DNA of 64,000 nt from Mycobacterium sp. (GCA_025965895.1 JAOPWC010000180.1:1-64000); one strand, 5' to 3'; positions 11,030 through 22,314 are shown, numbered from the stretch's first letter. The notes: a model not told the origin generated them from the letters alone. Translations and numbers: made by a program.

Positions 11030-11835
11030 CAGAGCAGCTGCGTGCTTGCTCCGCCGTCGGCGTAGATCACCGTCCCGGTGGTGGCGGGCAGCCAGTCGGA
11101 GATCAACGCACACACCGTCCGCGCGACCGGGGTCGGGTCTTTCATGTTCCAGCCCAACGGCGCCCGCTGATCCCAGCCCTCTTCGAGCAGTTGCATCTGG
11201 TCGCTCACCCCGGCGATCCCGGCGCCGACGATTGCGCTCATGGCCAGCGTCCGGACCGGCCCTGCGGCAACGAGATTCGAGCGTACGCCGTACTGGCCGG
11301 CCTCACGGGCAACGAACCGGTTGACCGACTCCAACGCGCTCTTGGCGACCGTCATCCAGTTGTAGAACGGCATCGCCCGAGTCGGGTCGAAGTCCATGCC
11401 GACGATCCCCCCGCCGGGGTTCATGATCGGCAGCAGCGCCTTCGCCAGCGACGCATACGAGTACGCCGAGATGTGGATGCCCTTGGCGACGTCCTCGAAC
11501 GGCGCGTCGAAGAACGGGAATTCGCCCATGCCGGTGCGCGGCATGAACCCGATGGAGTGGACGATCCCGTCGAGCCTGTTGCCCTCCCCGATGACTTCCG
11601 TCACCCGGTCGGCCAGGGTGTTCAGGTGCTCGTCGTTCTGCACGTCGAGTTCCAGCAGCGGCGCGGGTTTCGGCAACCGGTCCGCGATGCGCTGGATCAG
11701 CCGCATCCGGTCGAAACCGGTGAGCACGAGCTCCGCGCCCTCTTCCTGGGCCACCCGCGCGATGTGGAACGCGATCGACGCGTCGGTAATGATGCCGGTG
11801 ACGAGGACGCGCTTGCCCTCGAGAAACCCTGCCAT
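11029..11835 (-). CDS. inhA: NADH-dependent enoyl-ACP reductase InhA
   Basis: The 268-residue short-chain reductase reduces long 2-trans-enoyl-ACP in FAS-II mycolic acid synthesis and is the target of the isoniazid-NAD adduct. The substrate/catalytic residues Y158 and K165 and the adduct-pocket F149 are present in the same numbering as in M. tuberculosis. The sites of known resistance changes (I16, I21, S94) carry the wild-type residues. The ATG at 11835 is preceded by AAAGGA at good spacing, 15 bp after fabG1. The operon organisation fabG1-inhA-hemH is the classical mycobacterial one. Confidence 0.98.
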   Translation of the reverse strand: MAGFLEGKRVLVTGIITDASIAFHIARVAQEEGAELVLTGFDRMRLIQRIADRLPKPAPLLELDVQNDEHLNTLADRVTEVIGEGNRLDGIVHSIGFMPRTGMGEFPFFDAPFEDVAKGIHISAYSYASLAKALLPIMNPGGGIVGMDFDPTRAMPFYNWMTVAKSALESVNRFVAREAGQYGVRSNLVAAGPVRTLAMSAIVGAGIAGVSDQMQLLEEGWDQRAPLGWNMKDPTPVARTVCALISDWLPATTGTVIYADGGASTQLL

Positions 11836-11850
11836 GTCAGTCCTTTGCTC

Positions 11851-12624
11851 TCAGTGGCCCATGCCCAGGCCGCCGTCGACCGGGATCACCGCGCCGGAGA
11901 TGTACCCGGCGTCCTCCGACGCGAGGAAGCTGATCACGCCGGCCACTTCCGCGGTGGTGCCCACCCGCTGCAGCGGAATCGCCTGCAGCGCCATCTCCTG
12001 CTGCTTGTCGGTCAGCGCGCGGGTCATGTCGGTGTCGATGAAACCGGGCGCGACGACATTGGCGGTGATCGAGCGCGACCCGAGCTCGCGGGTGAGCGAA
12101 CGGGCCATACCGACAAGGCCGGCCTTGGACGCGGAGTAGTTCGCCTGGCCGGGAATGCCCGACAGCCCCGCGACGGAGCCCATGAAGATGAAACGGCCGA
12201 ACCGCTTCTTGATCATGTTGCGCGACGCCCGCTTGGCAACCCGGAACACTCCGGTCAGGTTCGCGTCGAGCACCTTGTGAAACTGTTCCTCGGTCATCCG
12301 CATGATCAGCATGTCCGCGTTGATGCCCGCGTTGGCCACCAGCACCTCGACCGGACCCTGGTGCTGCTCGACCCCCGTGAACGCCGCGTCCACCGCGTCG
12401 CTGTCGGTCACGTCACACTCGACGCCGAACAGCTCGTCGGGTGCCCCCGATCCGCGGTGAGTGACCGCCACCTTGTGGCCATCGGCGGCCAGGCGGCGGG
12501 CCACCGCCAGGCCGATGCCGCGGTTGCCGCCGGTGACCAGCACCGATCGGGACACGAACGGCGGACGCCCGCCGGCGGTCGACGGATCGGAGACGCTGGT
12601 GGGGTCGGCAACGGTGTCGGTCAT
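11851..12624 (-). CDS. fabG1: Beta-ketoacyl-ACP reductase MabA/FabG1
   Basis: This 257-residue NADPH-dependent SDR performs the second step of FAS-II elongation before InhA. It shows the G-x-x-x-G-x-G cofactor motif (T-G-G-N-R-G-I-G) and the catalytic S150, Y163-x-x-x-K167 set. The N-terminus is about ten residues longer than that of M. tuberculosis MabA. I choose the ATG at 12624. A TTG three codons upstream is possible, but the ATG sits 7 bp after a TAAGTT hexamer, fitting a leaderless start. It heads the fabG1-inhA-hemH operon. Confidence 0.97.
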   Translation of the reverse strand: MTDTVADPTSVSDPSTAGGRPPFVSRSVLVTGGNRGIGLAVARRLAADGHKVAVTHRGSGAPDELFGVECDVTDSDAVDAAFTGVEQHQGPVEVLVANAGINADMLIMRMTEEQFHKVLDANLTGVFRVAKRASRNMIKKRFGRFIFMGSVAGLSGIPGQANYSASKAGLVGMARSLTRELGSRSITANVVAPGFIDTDMTRALTDKQQEMALQAIPLQRVGTTAEVAGVISFLASEDAGYISGAVIPVDGGLGMGH

Positions 12625-12631
12625 GCCCGCC

Positions 12632-12637
12632 AACTTA
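12632..12637 (-). promoter_or_regulatory. Candidate -10 element of the fabG1-inhA-hemH operon
   Basis: TAAGTT on the minus strand ends 7 bp before the fabG1 ATG, with no Shine-Dalgarno. The corresponding upstream region in M. tuberculosis is where isoniazid/ethionamide-resistance promoter mutations arise. Confidence 0.45.
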
Positions 12638-12667
12638 ACGCCTCACCTGCACAGCGACCGAATCGCA

Positions 12668-13675
12668 TCAGGTGGGCAACCTGCGGTTGATCAGCAGCGC
12701 AGCCAGCGCGGCGCAGGCCAGCAACAGCGAGCCCAGCCGCAGCCAGCCCACGCTCGCGTCGCCCTTGATGGTCTCGTAGCCGATCTGCTGTTGCAGCGTC
12801 GAGTACACCTGCTTCAGCTCGGCCACATTGGACGCGCTGTAGGAGGTGCCGCCGGACAGCTGCGCGACTTTCTTCATCGTCTCGTCGTCGACCGGCACGG
12901 GCTGGCGCTGGTCGTTGATGTCGACGTACCCGTAGGGCGTACCGAACGAGATCGTCGAAATCGGCACTCCCTGATCCTTGGCGGTGCGGGCGGCGGTGTA
13001 CGCGCCCTTCGGGTTGTCCGGGTTCGACGGGACCGTCTCCTTACCGTCGGAGAACAGCACGATGCGGGCCGGCGGCGGGGCGTCGCCGCCACCGATGACC
13101 GCGCCGACCGTGGCGATCGCCTGCAGCGCGGTGAAAATGCCCTCACCGGTAGCGGTACGGTCGGCGAGCTGCAGCTTGTCGATCGCGCGCTTCGAGGCGT
13201 CACGGTTCGTCGTCGGCGACACCAGAACGCTCGCGGTGCCCGCGTAGGCGATCAGCCCGAGGTTGATACCGGGAGTCAGCTCGTCGGCGAACTGCTTGGC
13301 GGCATCTTGCGCGGCTGCGAGCCGATTCGGCTGCACATCGGTCGCGCGCATCGACTGCGACACGTCGACGACCAGCATCACCACCGCACGGTTGCGCGGG
13401 ATCCGCACGTCATTGGTGGGACCGGCCATCGCGATCGTGAACAACACCAGCGAGAGCACCAGCAGGATCGCCGAAAGATGGCGCCACCGGCTGGGACGTT
13501 GCGGTGCAACACTTTCCAGCAGCTCCAAGTTGGCAAAGCGCAACACCCGCCGCTGACGGGCCAGCTGGACGACGATATAGAGCCCGATCAGGCCGAGAAC
13601 GACGAGCAGAAACAGCAAGTACCACTTGTGCTCGAATCCCGACAACGTCATGGGGCCCAGCAAGGGCAGAGTCAT
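12668..13675 (-). CDS. VWA-domain membrane protein (Rv1481-like)
   Basis: The 335-residue protein has two N-terminal membrane segments (about residues 17-37 and 66-83), a von Willebrand factor A domain and a C-terminal membrane helix (about residues 308-327). The metal-ion-dependent adhesion site starts with D-V-S-Q-S-M (D-x-S-x-S), so cation binding is probably intact. It belongs to the BatA/BatB-like class that works with MoxR ATPases and DUF58 proteins, both encoded just upstream. The ATG at 13675 gives exactly the length I recall for Rv1481 and lies 7 bp after the DUF58 stop. Function is inferred from family and context. Confidence 0.92.
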   Translation of the reverse strand: MTLPLLGPMTLSGFEHKWYLLFLLVVLGLIGLYIVVQLARQRRVLRFANLELLESVAPQRPSRWRHLSAILLVLSLVLFTIAMAGPTNDVRIPRNRAVVMLVVDVSQSMRATDVQPNRLAAAQDAAKQFADELTPGINLGLIAYAGTASVLVSPTTNRDASKRAIDKLQLADRTATGEGIFTALQAIATVGAVIGGGDAPPPARIVLFSDGKETVPSNPDNPKGAYTAARTAKDQGVPISTISFGTPYGYVDINDQRQPVPVDDETMKKVAQLSGGTSYSASNVAELKQVYSTLQQQIGYETIKGDASVGWLRLGSLLLACAALAALLINRRLPT

Positions 13676-13682
13676 ACTCGAC

Positions 13683-14633
13683 CTACCGGCGTCCCGCCAT
13701 CGCACCGCGGCGCCGGCTGGCGACGAACCGGACGACCTCGGCGATCCAGTCACCATCCGTGCGCAGAGTCAGCAGCGGCGCGCCGCAGCGCCGCAGCGTG
13801 CGGGCGACCTCGGCGCGATGTGCGGCGGCCGCCTTCTCGAAGTCGTCGCGAAGCTGCGCGTCGATCGTGAATTCCCGTGTCACACCGGACTCGGCGTCCT
13901 GCAGGATCACGTCGCCGACCTCGGGCAGCTCGACGTCACGCGGGTCGATGATCTCGATGCCCAGCACCTCGTGGCGCCCGGCGATGGCCCGCAGCGGTCG
14001 CATCCAGTTGATCGGGCCGAGGAAGTCGCTGATGATCACCGCCATCCCCCGCCGGCGCTCCGGACGCCGCAGCGCGTCGATCGCGGTGGCAAGGTCGCCG
14101 CGCACGCCGACCGGCGCCTTGGGTGAGGTCGCGATCGCCCGCAGCAGCGTGTGCTCGTGCATCCGACCGGACCGAGCCGGGACGCGAATGATGTTCTCGC
14201 CGTTGGCGATCACTGCCCCGAGCCGGTTGCCTCCACCACTGTTGAGGAACGCGATCGCCGCAGCCGCCGCGACCGCGAGGTCGCGCTTCTCGCAGCCGGT
14301 GGTGCCGAAATCCAGGCTCGCCGACATGTCGACGACCAGCCAGGTCTCCAACTCGCGGTCGGCGATCATCTGGCGCACGTGCGGCGTGGTGGTGCGCGCG
14401 GTCACCGACCAGTCGATCCGGCGCACGTCGTCGCCCGGCTGATAGATCCGCGACTCCCCCGGCTCGGAGCCGGGTCCCGGAATCAGACCGAGGTGGTCGC
14501 CGTGCAGCACCCCGTCGAGCTTGCGCCGGACCGTCAGTTCCAGCTTGCGCAGTGCCGCCGAGAGCTCCGGATCGCGGATCTGACCGCGCTGCAACGACGG
14601 AAGGTCGACGGTCCGCCCGGTGGAGCGCGTCAC
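13683..14633 (-). CDS. DUF58 domain protein, MoxR partner
   Basis: A 316-residue cytoplasmic DUF58 protein. The family signature Y-x-P-G-D-D-V-R-R-I-D-W is at about residues 65-76, followed by a VWA-like segment with V-D-M-S-A-S-L-D-F-G. Members occur almost always between a MoxR ATPase and a VWA protein, as here. The GTG start overlaps the moxR1 stop by 4 bp (GTGA), implying translational coupling. It is syntenic with Rv1480. The biochemical role is unknown; it is likely an adaptor or client handler for MoxR1. Confidence 0.92.
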   Translation of the reverse strand: MTRSTGRTVDLPSLQRGQIRDPELSAALRKLELTVRRKLDGVLHGDHLGLIPGPGSEPGESRIYQPGDDVRRIDWSVTARTTTPHVRQMIADRELETWLVVDMSASLDFGTTGCEKRDLAVAAAAAIAFLNSGGGNRLGAVIANGENIIRVPARSGRMHEHTLLRAIATSPKAPVGVRGDLATAIDALRRPERRRGMAVIISDFLGPINWMRPLRAIAGRHEVLGIEIIDPRDVELPEVGDVILQDAESGVTREFTIDAQLRDDFEKAAAAHRAEVARTLRRCGAPLLTLRTDGDWIAEVVRFVASRRRGAMAGRR

Positions 14634-15787
14634 CGACCGCCAGCCGCTGCCGCCGCGGCGGGCACCGCGGGCGGCACCGAATGTCCTTGCTGCGGGACGG
14701 CGTTGACCTGCGGCAGGGCAACCGTCTGCAGGATTCGATTGACGACGGTCTCCGGCGAGATCTCATCGGCCAGCGCGTCGTACGTCAGCACCAGCCGGTG
14801 GCGCAGCACGTCGGGGATGACCTCGATGACGTCCTGCGGGACCACATAGTCACGGCCGCGCACCAGCGCGAGCGCCCTGGCGGCGGCGATGATTCCGAGC
14901 GACGCACGCGGCGACGCGCCGTACGCGACCCAGGCTCGAACGTCGGGCATACCGAACTGGTCCGGGCGGCGGGTGGCGGTGACGACGCGCACCACGTAGT
15001 CGACCAGGGCGTGATGCACGAACGTGCTGGCGGCCACGTCCTGTAGCCGCTGCAGGTCACCCGGAGCAAGGATCTGCTTGGGCTCAGGTGGGGTGACGCC
15101 CATCCGGTAGATGATCTCGCGCTCTTCCTCCGGCGACGGGTAGTCGATGTTGATCTTGAACAGGAAGCGGTCGCGCTGCGCCTCGGGAAGCGAGTAGACG
15201 CCTTCCTGCTCGATCGGGTTCTGGGTGGCCATCACCAGGAACGGCTTGGGCATCGCGAAGGTCTTGCCGCCGATCGACACGTGCCGCTCCGCCATCACTT
15301 CCAGCAGCGCCGACTGCACCTTGGCCGGGGCACGGTTGATCTCGTCGGCGAGGATGAAGTTGGCGACCACCGGCCCGAGTTCGATATCGAACTCCTCCTT
15401 GCCCTGCCGATAGATGCGCGTGCCGACGATGTCGGTGGGCACCAGGTCAGGGGTGAATTGGATGCGCGCAAAGGTGCCGCCGACCACACTGGCGAACGTC
15501 TCGACCGCCAACGTCTTGGCCACGCCGGGCACACCCTCGAGCAGCACGTGCCCCTTGGCCAGCAGCCCGACCAGCATCCGCTCGACGAGTTGGTCCTGGC
15601 CCACGATGATCCGCTTGACCTCGTAGATGGCCCGCTCCAGCGCGTGCACCTCGCCGGACAGCCCGCCGTTGTTGCCCGAGGGCTGCGGCGCTGCGGCGTG
15701 GGCGCCCTGCGGACCCGAGTAACCGGGTCCTCCACCTGGCCCCGAAAAGTTTCCGGCGCCCTGCGGCGGCCCACCTGCTGACGTCAT
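14630..15787 (-). CDS. moxR1: MoxR-family AAA+ ATPase MoxR1
   Basis: This 385-residue AAA+ ATPase has a Gly/Pro-rich, probably disordered N-terminus of about 45 residues, then Walker A G-V-P-G-V-A-K-T, Walker B I-L-A-D-E-I-N-R-A-P and the sensor motif A-T-Q-N-P-I-E. MoxR proteins act as chaperone-like ATPases, often maturing metal or envelope complexes. The ATG at 15787 is favoured over a GTG at 15802 because AGAGGA lies 6 bp upstream. It heads moxR1-DUF58-VWA and follows a 109-bp gap after ripB. The start of the Pro/Gly tail is poorly conserved, so the exact N-terminus is less certain. Confidence 0.94.
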   Translation of the reverse strand: MTSAGGPPQGAGNFSGPGGGPGYSGPQGAHAAAPQPSGNNGGLSGEVHALERAIYEVKRIIVGQDQLVERMLVGLLAKGHVLLEGVPGVAKTLAVETFASVVGGTFARIQFTPDLVPTDIVGTRIYRQGKEEFDIELGPVVANFILADEINRAPAKVQSALLEVMAERHVSIGGKTFAMPKPFLVMATQNPIEQEGVYSLPEAQRDRFLFKINIDYPSPEEEREIIYRMGVTPPEPKQILAPGDLQRLQDVAASTFVHHALVDYVVRVVTATRRPDQFGMPDVRAWVAYGASPRASLGIIAAARALALVRGRDYVVPQDVIEVIPDVLRHRLVLTYDALADEISPETVVNRILQTVALPQVNAVPQQGHSVPPAVPAAAAAAGGR

Positions 15788-15896
15788 CGAGGATCCTCTC
15801 ACACTTCGTTTATAGGACGGGGTCCGTCGTCAACTATTCCAGGCACTTCGGAATCCGTCGACGTAGGTTAACTGGCAAGGCGCTGGGCGCCGCGCG

Positions 15897-16583
15897 TCAG
15901 TTCTCGATGATCCTGGTGAGGGAGGGCGTCATTCCCGGCGTCCGCACGGGGCTGACGGTGACCTTGCCGGCCAGCGACGACGCCTCCAGCATCTGGCCGT
16001 TTCCCAGGTACATGGTGACGTGCTGGCTGCCGCCGGGTCCGTAGAAGATCAGGTCACCGCGCTTGGCCTGCGCAGGCGGGATGTGCCGCCCGGCGTTGTA
16101 CTGGTCACCCGAGAACCGCGGGATCAGCACCCCGACCCCGGCGAACATGTAGCGCATCAGCCCGGAGCAGTCGAAGCCGACTGTGCCCGCGCCGTCGCCC
16201 ACCCCGGTGGTGGGGGCGGTCAGGCTACCGCCGCCCCAGGAATACGGGACGCCCATCTGGGAGGCGCCACGCCGGATCACATACTCGACGGCCTGCCTGC
16301 CATAGACCCGGCCGGGCCCGGCGGTGCTGCTGTTGTCGCCCAAGATGCCGAGGTCGCCGAGGAACTTGCGGCCCAGGTCCAGCGTCGTCTGGGTGGCGAT
16401 GCCGGTGGCCTGCAGCGACGCGTTCGCGATCGCCACCGGATCCCCCGGCGCGCCGGCGCTGGTGACCTTCGGCAGGGTCGGGTCCCACTGGGTGCCGTCA
16501 TCGGCGGTCGCCGGCTCGGCCAGACTCAGCAGCAGTGTGACGGCGAGCAGCACGGCCATCGCGAAGCTGTTATGGCGCAGCAC
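15897..16583 (-). CDS. ripB: Peptidoglycan endopeptidase RipB (NlpC/P60)
   Basis: The 228-residue secreted endopeptidase cleaves D-glutamyl-mDAP bonds of peptidoglycan. A signal peptide covers about residues 1-27 (hydrophobic core A-V-L-L-A-V-T-L-L-L-S-L, cleavage likely near A-T-A-D). The C-terminal NlpC/P60 domain has catalytic C139, H188 and E200, spaced exactly as in RipA. It lacks RipA's long N-terminal coiled coil. The start is GTG at 16583, 14 bp after the ripA stop, so the two hydrolases are co-transcribed. Syntenic with Rv1478. Confidence 0.96.
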   Translation of the reverse strand: MLRHNSFAMAVLLAVTLLLSLAEPATADDGTQWDPTLPKVTSAGAPGDPVAIANASLQATGIATQTTLDLGRKFLGDLGILGDNSSTAGPGRVYGRQAVEYVIRRGASQMGVPYSWGGGSLTAPTTGVGDGAGTVGFDCSGLMRYMFAGVGVLIPRFSGDQYNAGRHIPPAQAKRGDLIFYGPGGSQHVTMYLGNGQMLEASSLAGKVTVSPVRTPGMTPSLTRIIEN

Positions 16584-16597
16584 AGTTCACCACCCGG

Positions 16598-17974
16598 TCA
16601 GTACTCGATGTAGCGGACGACGTACGGCGTCATGCCGCTGGTGCGGACCGGCGAGACTTTCACCGTGGACCCCGTGTACGGGGCCTCCAGCATCTGGCCG
16701 TCGCCGAGGTAGAGGGTGACGTGCTGGCTGCCGCCGGGGCCGTAGAAGATCACGTCCCCGCGGCGCGCCTGGGCCGACGGGATTTTGCGGCCCATGTTGT
16801 ACTGCGATCCCGAGTAGTGGGGCAGCTTGATGCCCACGCCGGCGAATGCGTAAAGGATCAGTCCGGAGCAGTCGAAGCCGACCGTGCCTGCCCCGTCGTC
16901 GATGCCTCGGCTGGGGCCGGCCGCGTTCCCGCCGCCCCACGAGTAGGGAACACCCATCTGTGACATCGCCCGCCGGATCACGTATTCGGAGGCCTGCCTG
17001 CCGTAGACGCGGGGAATCGCCCCGTTGGTGAAGCCAGAGGGGGTGGGCAGGATGCCCATCTTCTGTAGGAAGCCGCGCCCCATGTCGGCGGTGACCTGCG
17101 CCGACGTAGCCGAGATGCCCAGGACGCCGTTCACGATGGCGATCGGGTCACCGCTGACGAACGCGCTCGGCACGGCCGGCAACGTGGGATCCCACTGGGT
17201 GTCCCATTGACCGGGGTTGGGGGCAGGCGCCGGTGCGTTGCTGCCCTGCTCCCAGCGGTCGCCGGTGGGCGGGACCTTCGCCGCCGAGGTCGACCACTGT
17301 GCCCGGGCCGCGTCCAGGCGGCCCTGCGCGGCGTTGCGTTCGGCGACCAGCCGGCTGATCTCGGCCTGCTGGGTGCCGAACTGTTTCTGCGCGTCGCCCA
17401 GCGCCGCGACCGCGTCATCCTGGCTGCGTTGCGCGTCGGCGACGGTCTGGTCAGCGGTCTGCTGGGCCGCCCTGGCGGCGGACTCCTTGTTCACCTTCTC
17501 GGTGCGGGCCCGCTGCAGGTCGGTCATCACCTTCTGCGAGCCGAGGGCCAGGGACTGACCGGCGGACGCGGTGGAGATCATGTCGTCGGGGTTGGTGGCA
17601 GTCAGGTATGACGCGGACGGTCCGTTCACGTAGGTGGCGGCGGCGAACGTGTCGAACCGCTGCTGCGCGTCGGCAATCGAGGCGTTGGCATCGGCGACCG
17701 CACGCTGGCTGGCCTCGACGTCGAGGTTGGCCGAGGCGGCCGCGTCGCGGGCGCTCTGTACGTCGGAAATGGCCTTGTTGACGCTCTCCTGGCGCGACTG
17801 CACCGCCGCGCCGATCTCCTGGAGCTTCTGGTTCGCGTCGGCCACCTGAGCCATCAGCGCGGCCAGCGAATTCGGGTCGGCGGGCTGCGGCTCACCGGTT
17901 GCCAGGCCCGGGGTGCCGAGCAGCAGGCCGACCACCACGGCCACCGCCCATGCCGACCCGGTGGTGCGTCTCAT
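16598..17974 (-). CDS. ripA: Peptidoglycan endopeptidase RipA (NlpC/P60)
   Basis: This 458-residue secreted hydrolase is needed for daughter-cell separation and interacts with resuscitation-promoting factors. It has a signal peptide (about residues 1-27), an Ala/Gln-rich coiled-coil region to about residue 235 that autoinhibits the enzyme in the family, a Pro/Asn linker, and a C-terminal NlpC/P60 domain with catalytic C369, H418 and E430 (C383/H432/E444 in M. tuberculosis). The ATG at 17974 is preceded by AGGAGA about 10 bp upstream. The 205-bp upstream region contains unusual palindromes listed separately. Confidence 0.97.
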   Translation of the reverse strand: MRRTTGSAWAVAVVVGLLLGTPGLATGEPQPADPNSLAALMAQVADANQKLQEIGAAVQSRQESVNKAISDVQSARDAAASANLDVEASQRAVADANASIADAQQRFDTFAAATYVNGPSASYLTATNPDDMISTASAGQSLALGSQKVMTDLQRARTEKVNKESAARAAQQTADQTVADAQRSQDDAVAALGDAQKQFGTQQAEISRLVAERNAAQGRLDAARAQWSTSAAKVPPTGDRWEQGSNAPAPAPNPGQWDTQWDPTLPAVPSAFVSGDPIAIVNGVLGISATSAQVTADMGRGFLQKMGILPTPSGFTNGAIPRVYGRQASEYVIRRAMSQMGVPYSWGGGNAAGPSRGIDDGAGTVGFDCSGLILYAFAGVGIKLPHYSGSQYNMGRKIPSAQARRGDVIFYGPGGSQHVTLYLGDGQMLEAPYTGSTVKVSPVRTSGMTPYVVRYIEY

Positions 17975-18062
17975 TCGACTTAGGTCTCCTACGGCTCAAT
18001 GCGAACGTACCCAGCAGTCACTGGAGACACTTCTACAACAGAAGGCGCTATAGGCACCGTAC

Positions 18063-18110
18063 GTCACATCTGACACTAAAGAAACTTTAGTCACAAACTA
18101 CAGCGCTGTA
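18063..18110. promoter_or_regulatory. Palindrome-rich candidate operator region upstream of ripA
   Basis: The region contains an imperfect inverted repeat at 18071-18095 (CTAAAG-AAA-CTTTAG core, flanked by TGACA and TCACA), a perfect 12-bp palindrome TACAGCGCTGTA at 18099-18110, and two GTCACA hexamers at 18063-18068 and 18090-18095. GTCACA-type repeats resemble MtrA sites and ripA is a reported MtrA target, but the assignment is inference. The sites lie about 90-135 bp before the ripA start. Confidence 0.4.
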
Positions 18111-18179
18111 ATTAAATGGAGCGTGACCGAATAGTGATCGGGCGGCAATTAAGGTGTGCCGGCCGTCGACTGAATGGCG

Positions 18180-18731
18180 TTAGCTGTCGTAGTCGGCAGC
18201 GGTGTCGCCAATGTGGGCGCGTTTGCTGCGCACCTGCAATAACCGAGTAACAGCGGCCGCGGCTGCGACGGCGATAACCAGCACGATCGTCATCGCCGTC
18301 CACGGGAAATGCGGCGTCGTCAACTCACCGACGAAATTGTGCGCCGATTGCACCGGATTGCCCGTTTTCGCGATGTCCTGGCCGGCCTCCAACGTCGCGC
18401 GGTCGAACACCGGGCTGTAGGTGCCGGCATACGACGGGGACAGCGCCAGCACCGTCGAGCCGGGATAGGCATGGCCCACCTCGGTCGCAATGTCCCGCAG
18501 TGGGGTGTCGATCGGCAGGTTCGCGTCGATCACGACGATCTTGAGATCGATGCCCTCGTTCTTCGCCTCGGCCACCACCTGACGCAGCGCGGGGACCTGC
18601 TGCGCCGGTGCACTGACACCGCCGTTGCCGACATCGGCGTTGATCTTGTTCACGTCGACGCCGGGGGGAATGTAGGCGGGCGGGAAAGGAATCGTCTCGG
18701 GAATTACGTGGGGCCCGGCCAACCCGTGCAT
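18180..18731 (-). CDS. Rv1476-family membrane protein
   Basis: A 183-residue protein with an extracytoplasmic or cytoplasmic alpha/beta domain (about residues 20-135) and one C-terminal membrane helix (about residues 144-165) followed by a short basic tail. There is no classical signal peptide. The N-terminal half contains a Pro-rich stretch (E-T-I-P-F-P-P-A-Y-I-P-P-G) and an alternating hydrophobic core L-K-I-V-V-I-D-A-N. It is conserved immediately upstream of ripA in mycobacteria, but separated from it here by 205 bp. GGAAGG precedes the ATG. Function unknown. Confidence 0.87.
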   Translation of the reverse strand: MHGLAGPHVIPETIPFPPAYIPPGVDVNKINADVGNGGVSAPAQQVPALRQVVAEAKNEGIDLKIVVIDANLPIDTPLRDIATEVGHAYPGSTVLALSPSYAGTYSPVFDRATLEAGQDIAKTGNPVQSAHNFVGELTTPHFPWTAMTIVLVIAVAAAAAVTRLLQVRSKRAHIGDTAADYDS

Positions 18732-18815
18732 GCTGCTACCTTCCGGTCAGAACTTCCAGAGGCACGGTACGCGATGCCGCGGGGACTGCGCCTCAACGGC
18801 ACCAGCCCAGTGATA

Positions 18816-18831
18816 TAGGACAACCGTACTG
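18816..18831 (+). promoter_or_regulatory. Candidate AcnR operator in the acn promoter
   Basis: TAGGACAACCGTACTG matches every specified base but the first of the AcnR operator consensus CAGNACnnncGTACTG as I recall it from Corynebacterium glutamicum. It lies directly upstream of the acn -10 element, and acnR is the gene after acn. Confidence 0.75.
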
Positions 18832-18832
18832 T

Positions 18833-18838
18833 TAGAAT
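18833..18838 (+). promoter_or_regulatory. Candidate -10 element of acn
   Basis: TAGAAT lies one base after the AcnR-type operator and about 55 bp before the acn start. This predicts a leader of roughly 50 nt with its own Shine-Dalgarno (GGGAG at 18884-18888). Confidence 0.55.
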
Positions 18839-18893
18839 GAAGGGGCATCGGTGGCAGAGCCGGCCGCCGGTTGACAACTTAACGGGAGTGATT

Positions 18894-21710
<2,817 letters not shown>

Positions 21711-21732
21711 CCGGAGCCCGGGCGCACCCACC

Positions 21733-22296
21733 ATGCCACGAGTCAGCGAGGACCATCTGGCCGCTCGTCGCCGCCAGATCCTGGACGGCGCGAGGCGGTG
21801 TTTCGCCAAGTACGGCTACGACCGTGCGACCGTGCGACGGCTGGAGCAGACGATCGGACTGTCGCGGGGCGCGATCTTTCACCATTTCCGGGACAAGGAC
21901 ACATTGTTCTTCGAGCTGGCGCACGAAGACGCCGAGCGGATGGCCGACGTCGCGTCCCGCGAGGGCCTGATTCAGGTGATGCGGGACATGCTGGCCGCAC
22001 CCGACCAGTTCGACTGGCTGGCAACCCGGTTGGAGATCGCCCGCAAACTGCGCAACGATCCCGTGTTTCACCGCGGCTGGTCGGAGCGGTCGGCCGACCT
22101 GTCGGCGGCGACATCGGAAAGGCTACGTCGACAGAAGCGGGCGGGGAGATTGCGCGACGACGTGCCGGCCGACGTGTTGCAGAACTACCTGGATCTGGTG
22201 CTAGACGGCTTGGTCGCGCGGTTGGCGTCCGGCGACGATCCCGCACGGCTGTCCGCCGTGCTGGACCTGGTGGAGGATTCGGTCCGGCAGCGGTAG
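21733..22296 (+). CDS. acnR: TetR-family repressor AcnR
   Basis: This 187-residue regulator has an N-terminal TetR helix-turn-helix (about residues 10-57; S-R-G-A-I-F-H-H-F-R-D-K-D-T-L at the recognition helix) and a helical ligand/dimer domain. Length, position directly after acn and sequence fit AcnR of corynebacteria and mycobacteria (Rv1474c), a repressor of aconitase. The ATG at 21733 lies 22 bp after the acn stop, so it is probably co-transcribed and would form a feedback loop through the operator at 18816. Tail-to-tail with the small HTH gene at 22315. Confidence 0.93.
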   Translation: MPRVSEDHLAARRRQILDGARRCFAKYGYDRATVRRLEQTIGLSRGAIFHHFRDKDTLFFELAHEDAERMADVASREGLIQVMRDMLAAPDQFDWLATRLEIARKLRNDPVFHRGWSERSADLSAATSERLRRQKRAGRLRDDVPADVLQNYLDLVLDGLVARLASGDDPARLSAVLDLVEDSVRQR

Positions 22297-22314
22297 GGCG
22301 GCAGGGGTTGGGGG

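Noticed and set aside
17975..18179. c-di-AMP (ydaO) riboswitch upstream of ripA
   Set aside because: Such elements precede some actinobacterial hydrolase genes, but I could not find the conserved G-rich core; palindromes fit protein binding better.
18871..18876. TTGACA as -35 box for acn
   Set aside because: It is only 18 bp before the start codon; a -10 element would fall inside the coding region, and TAGAAT upstream explains the promoter better.
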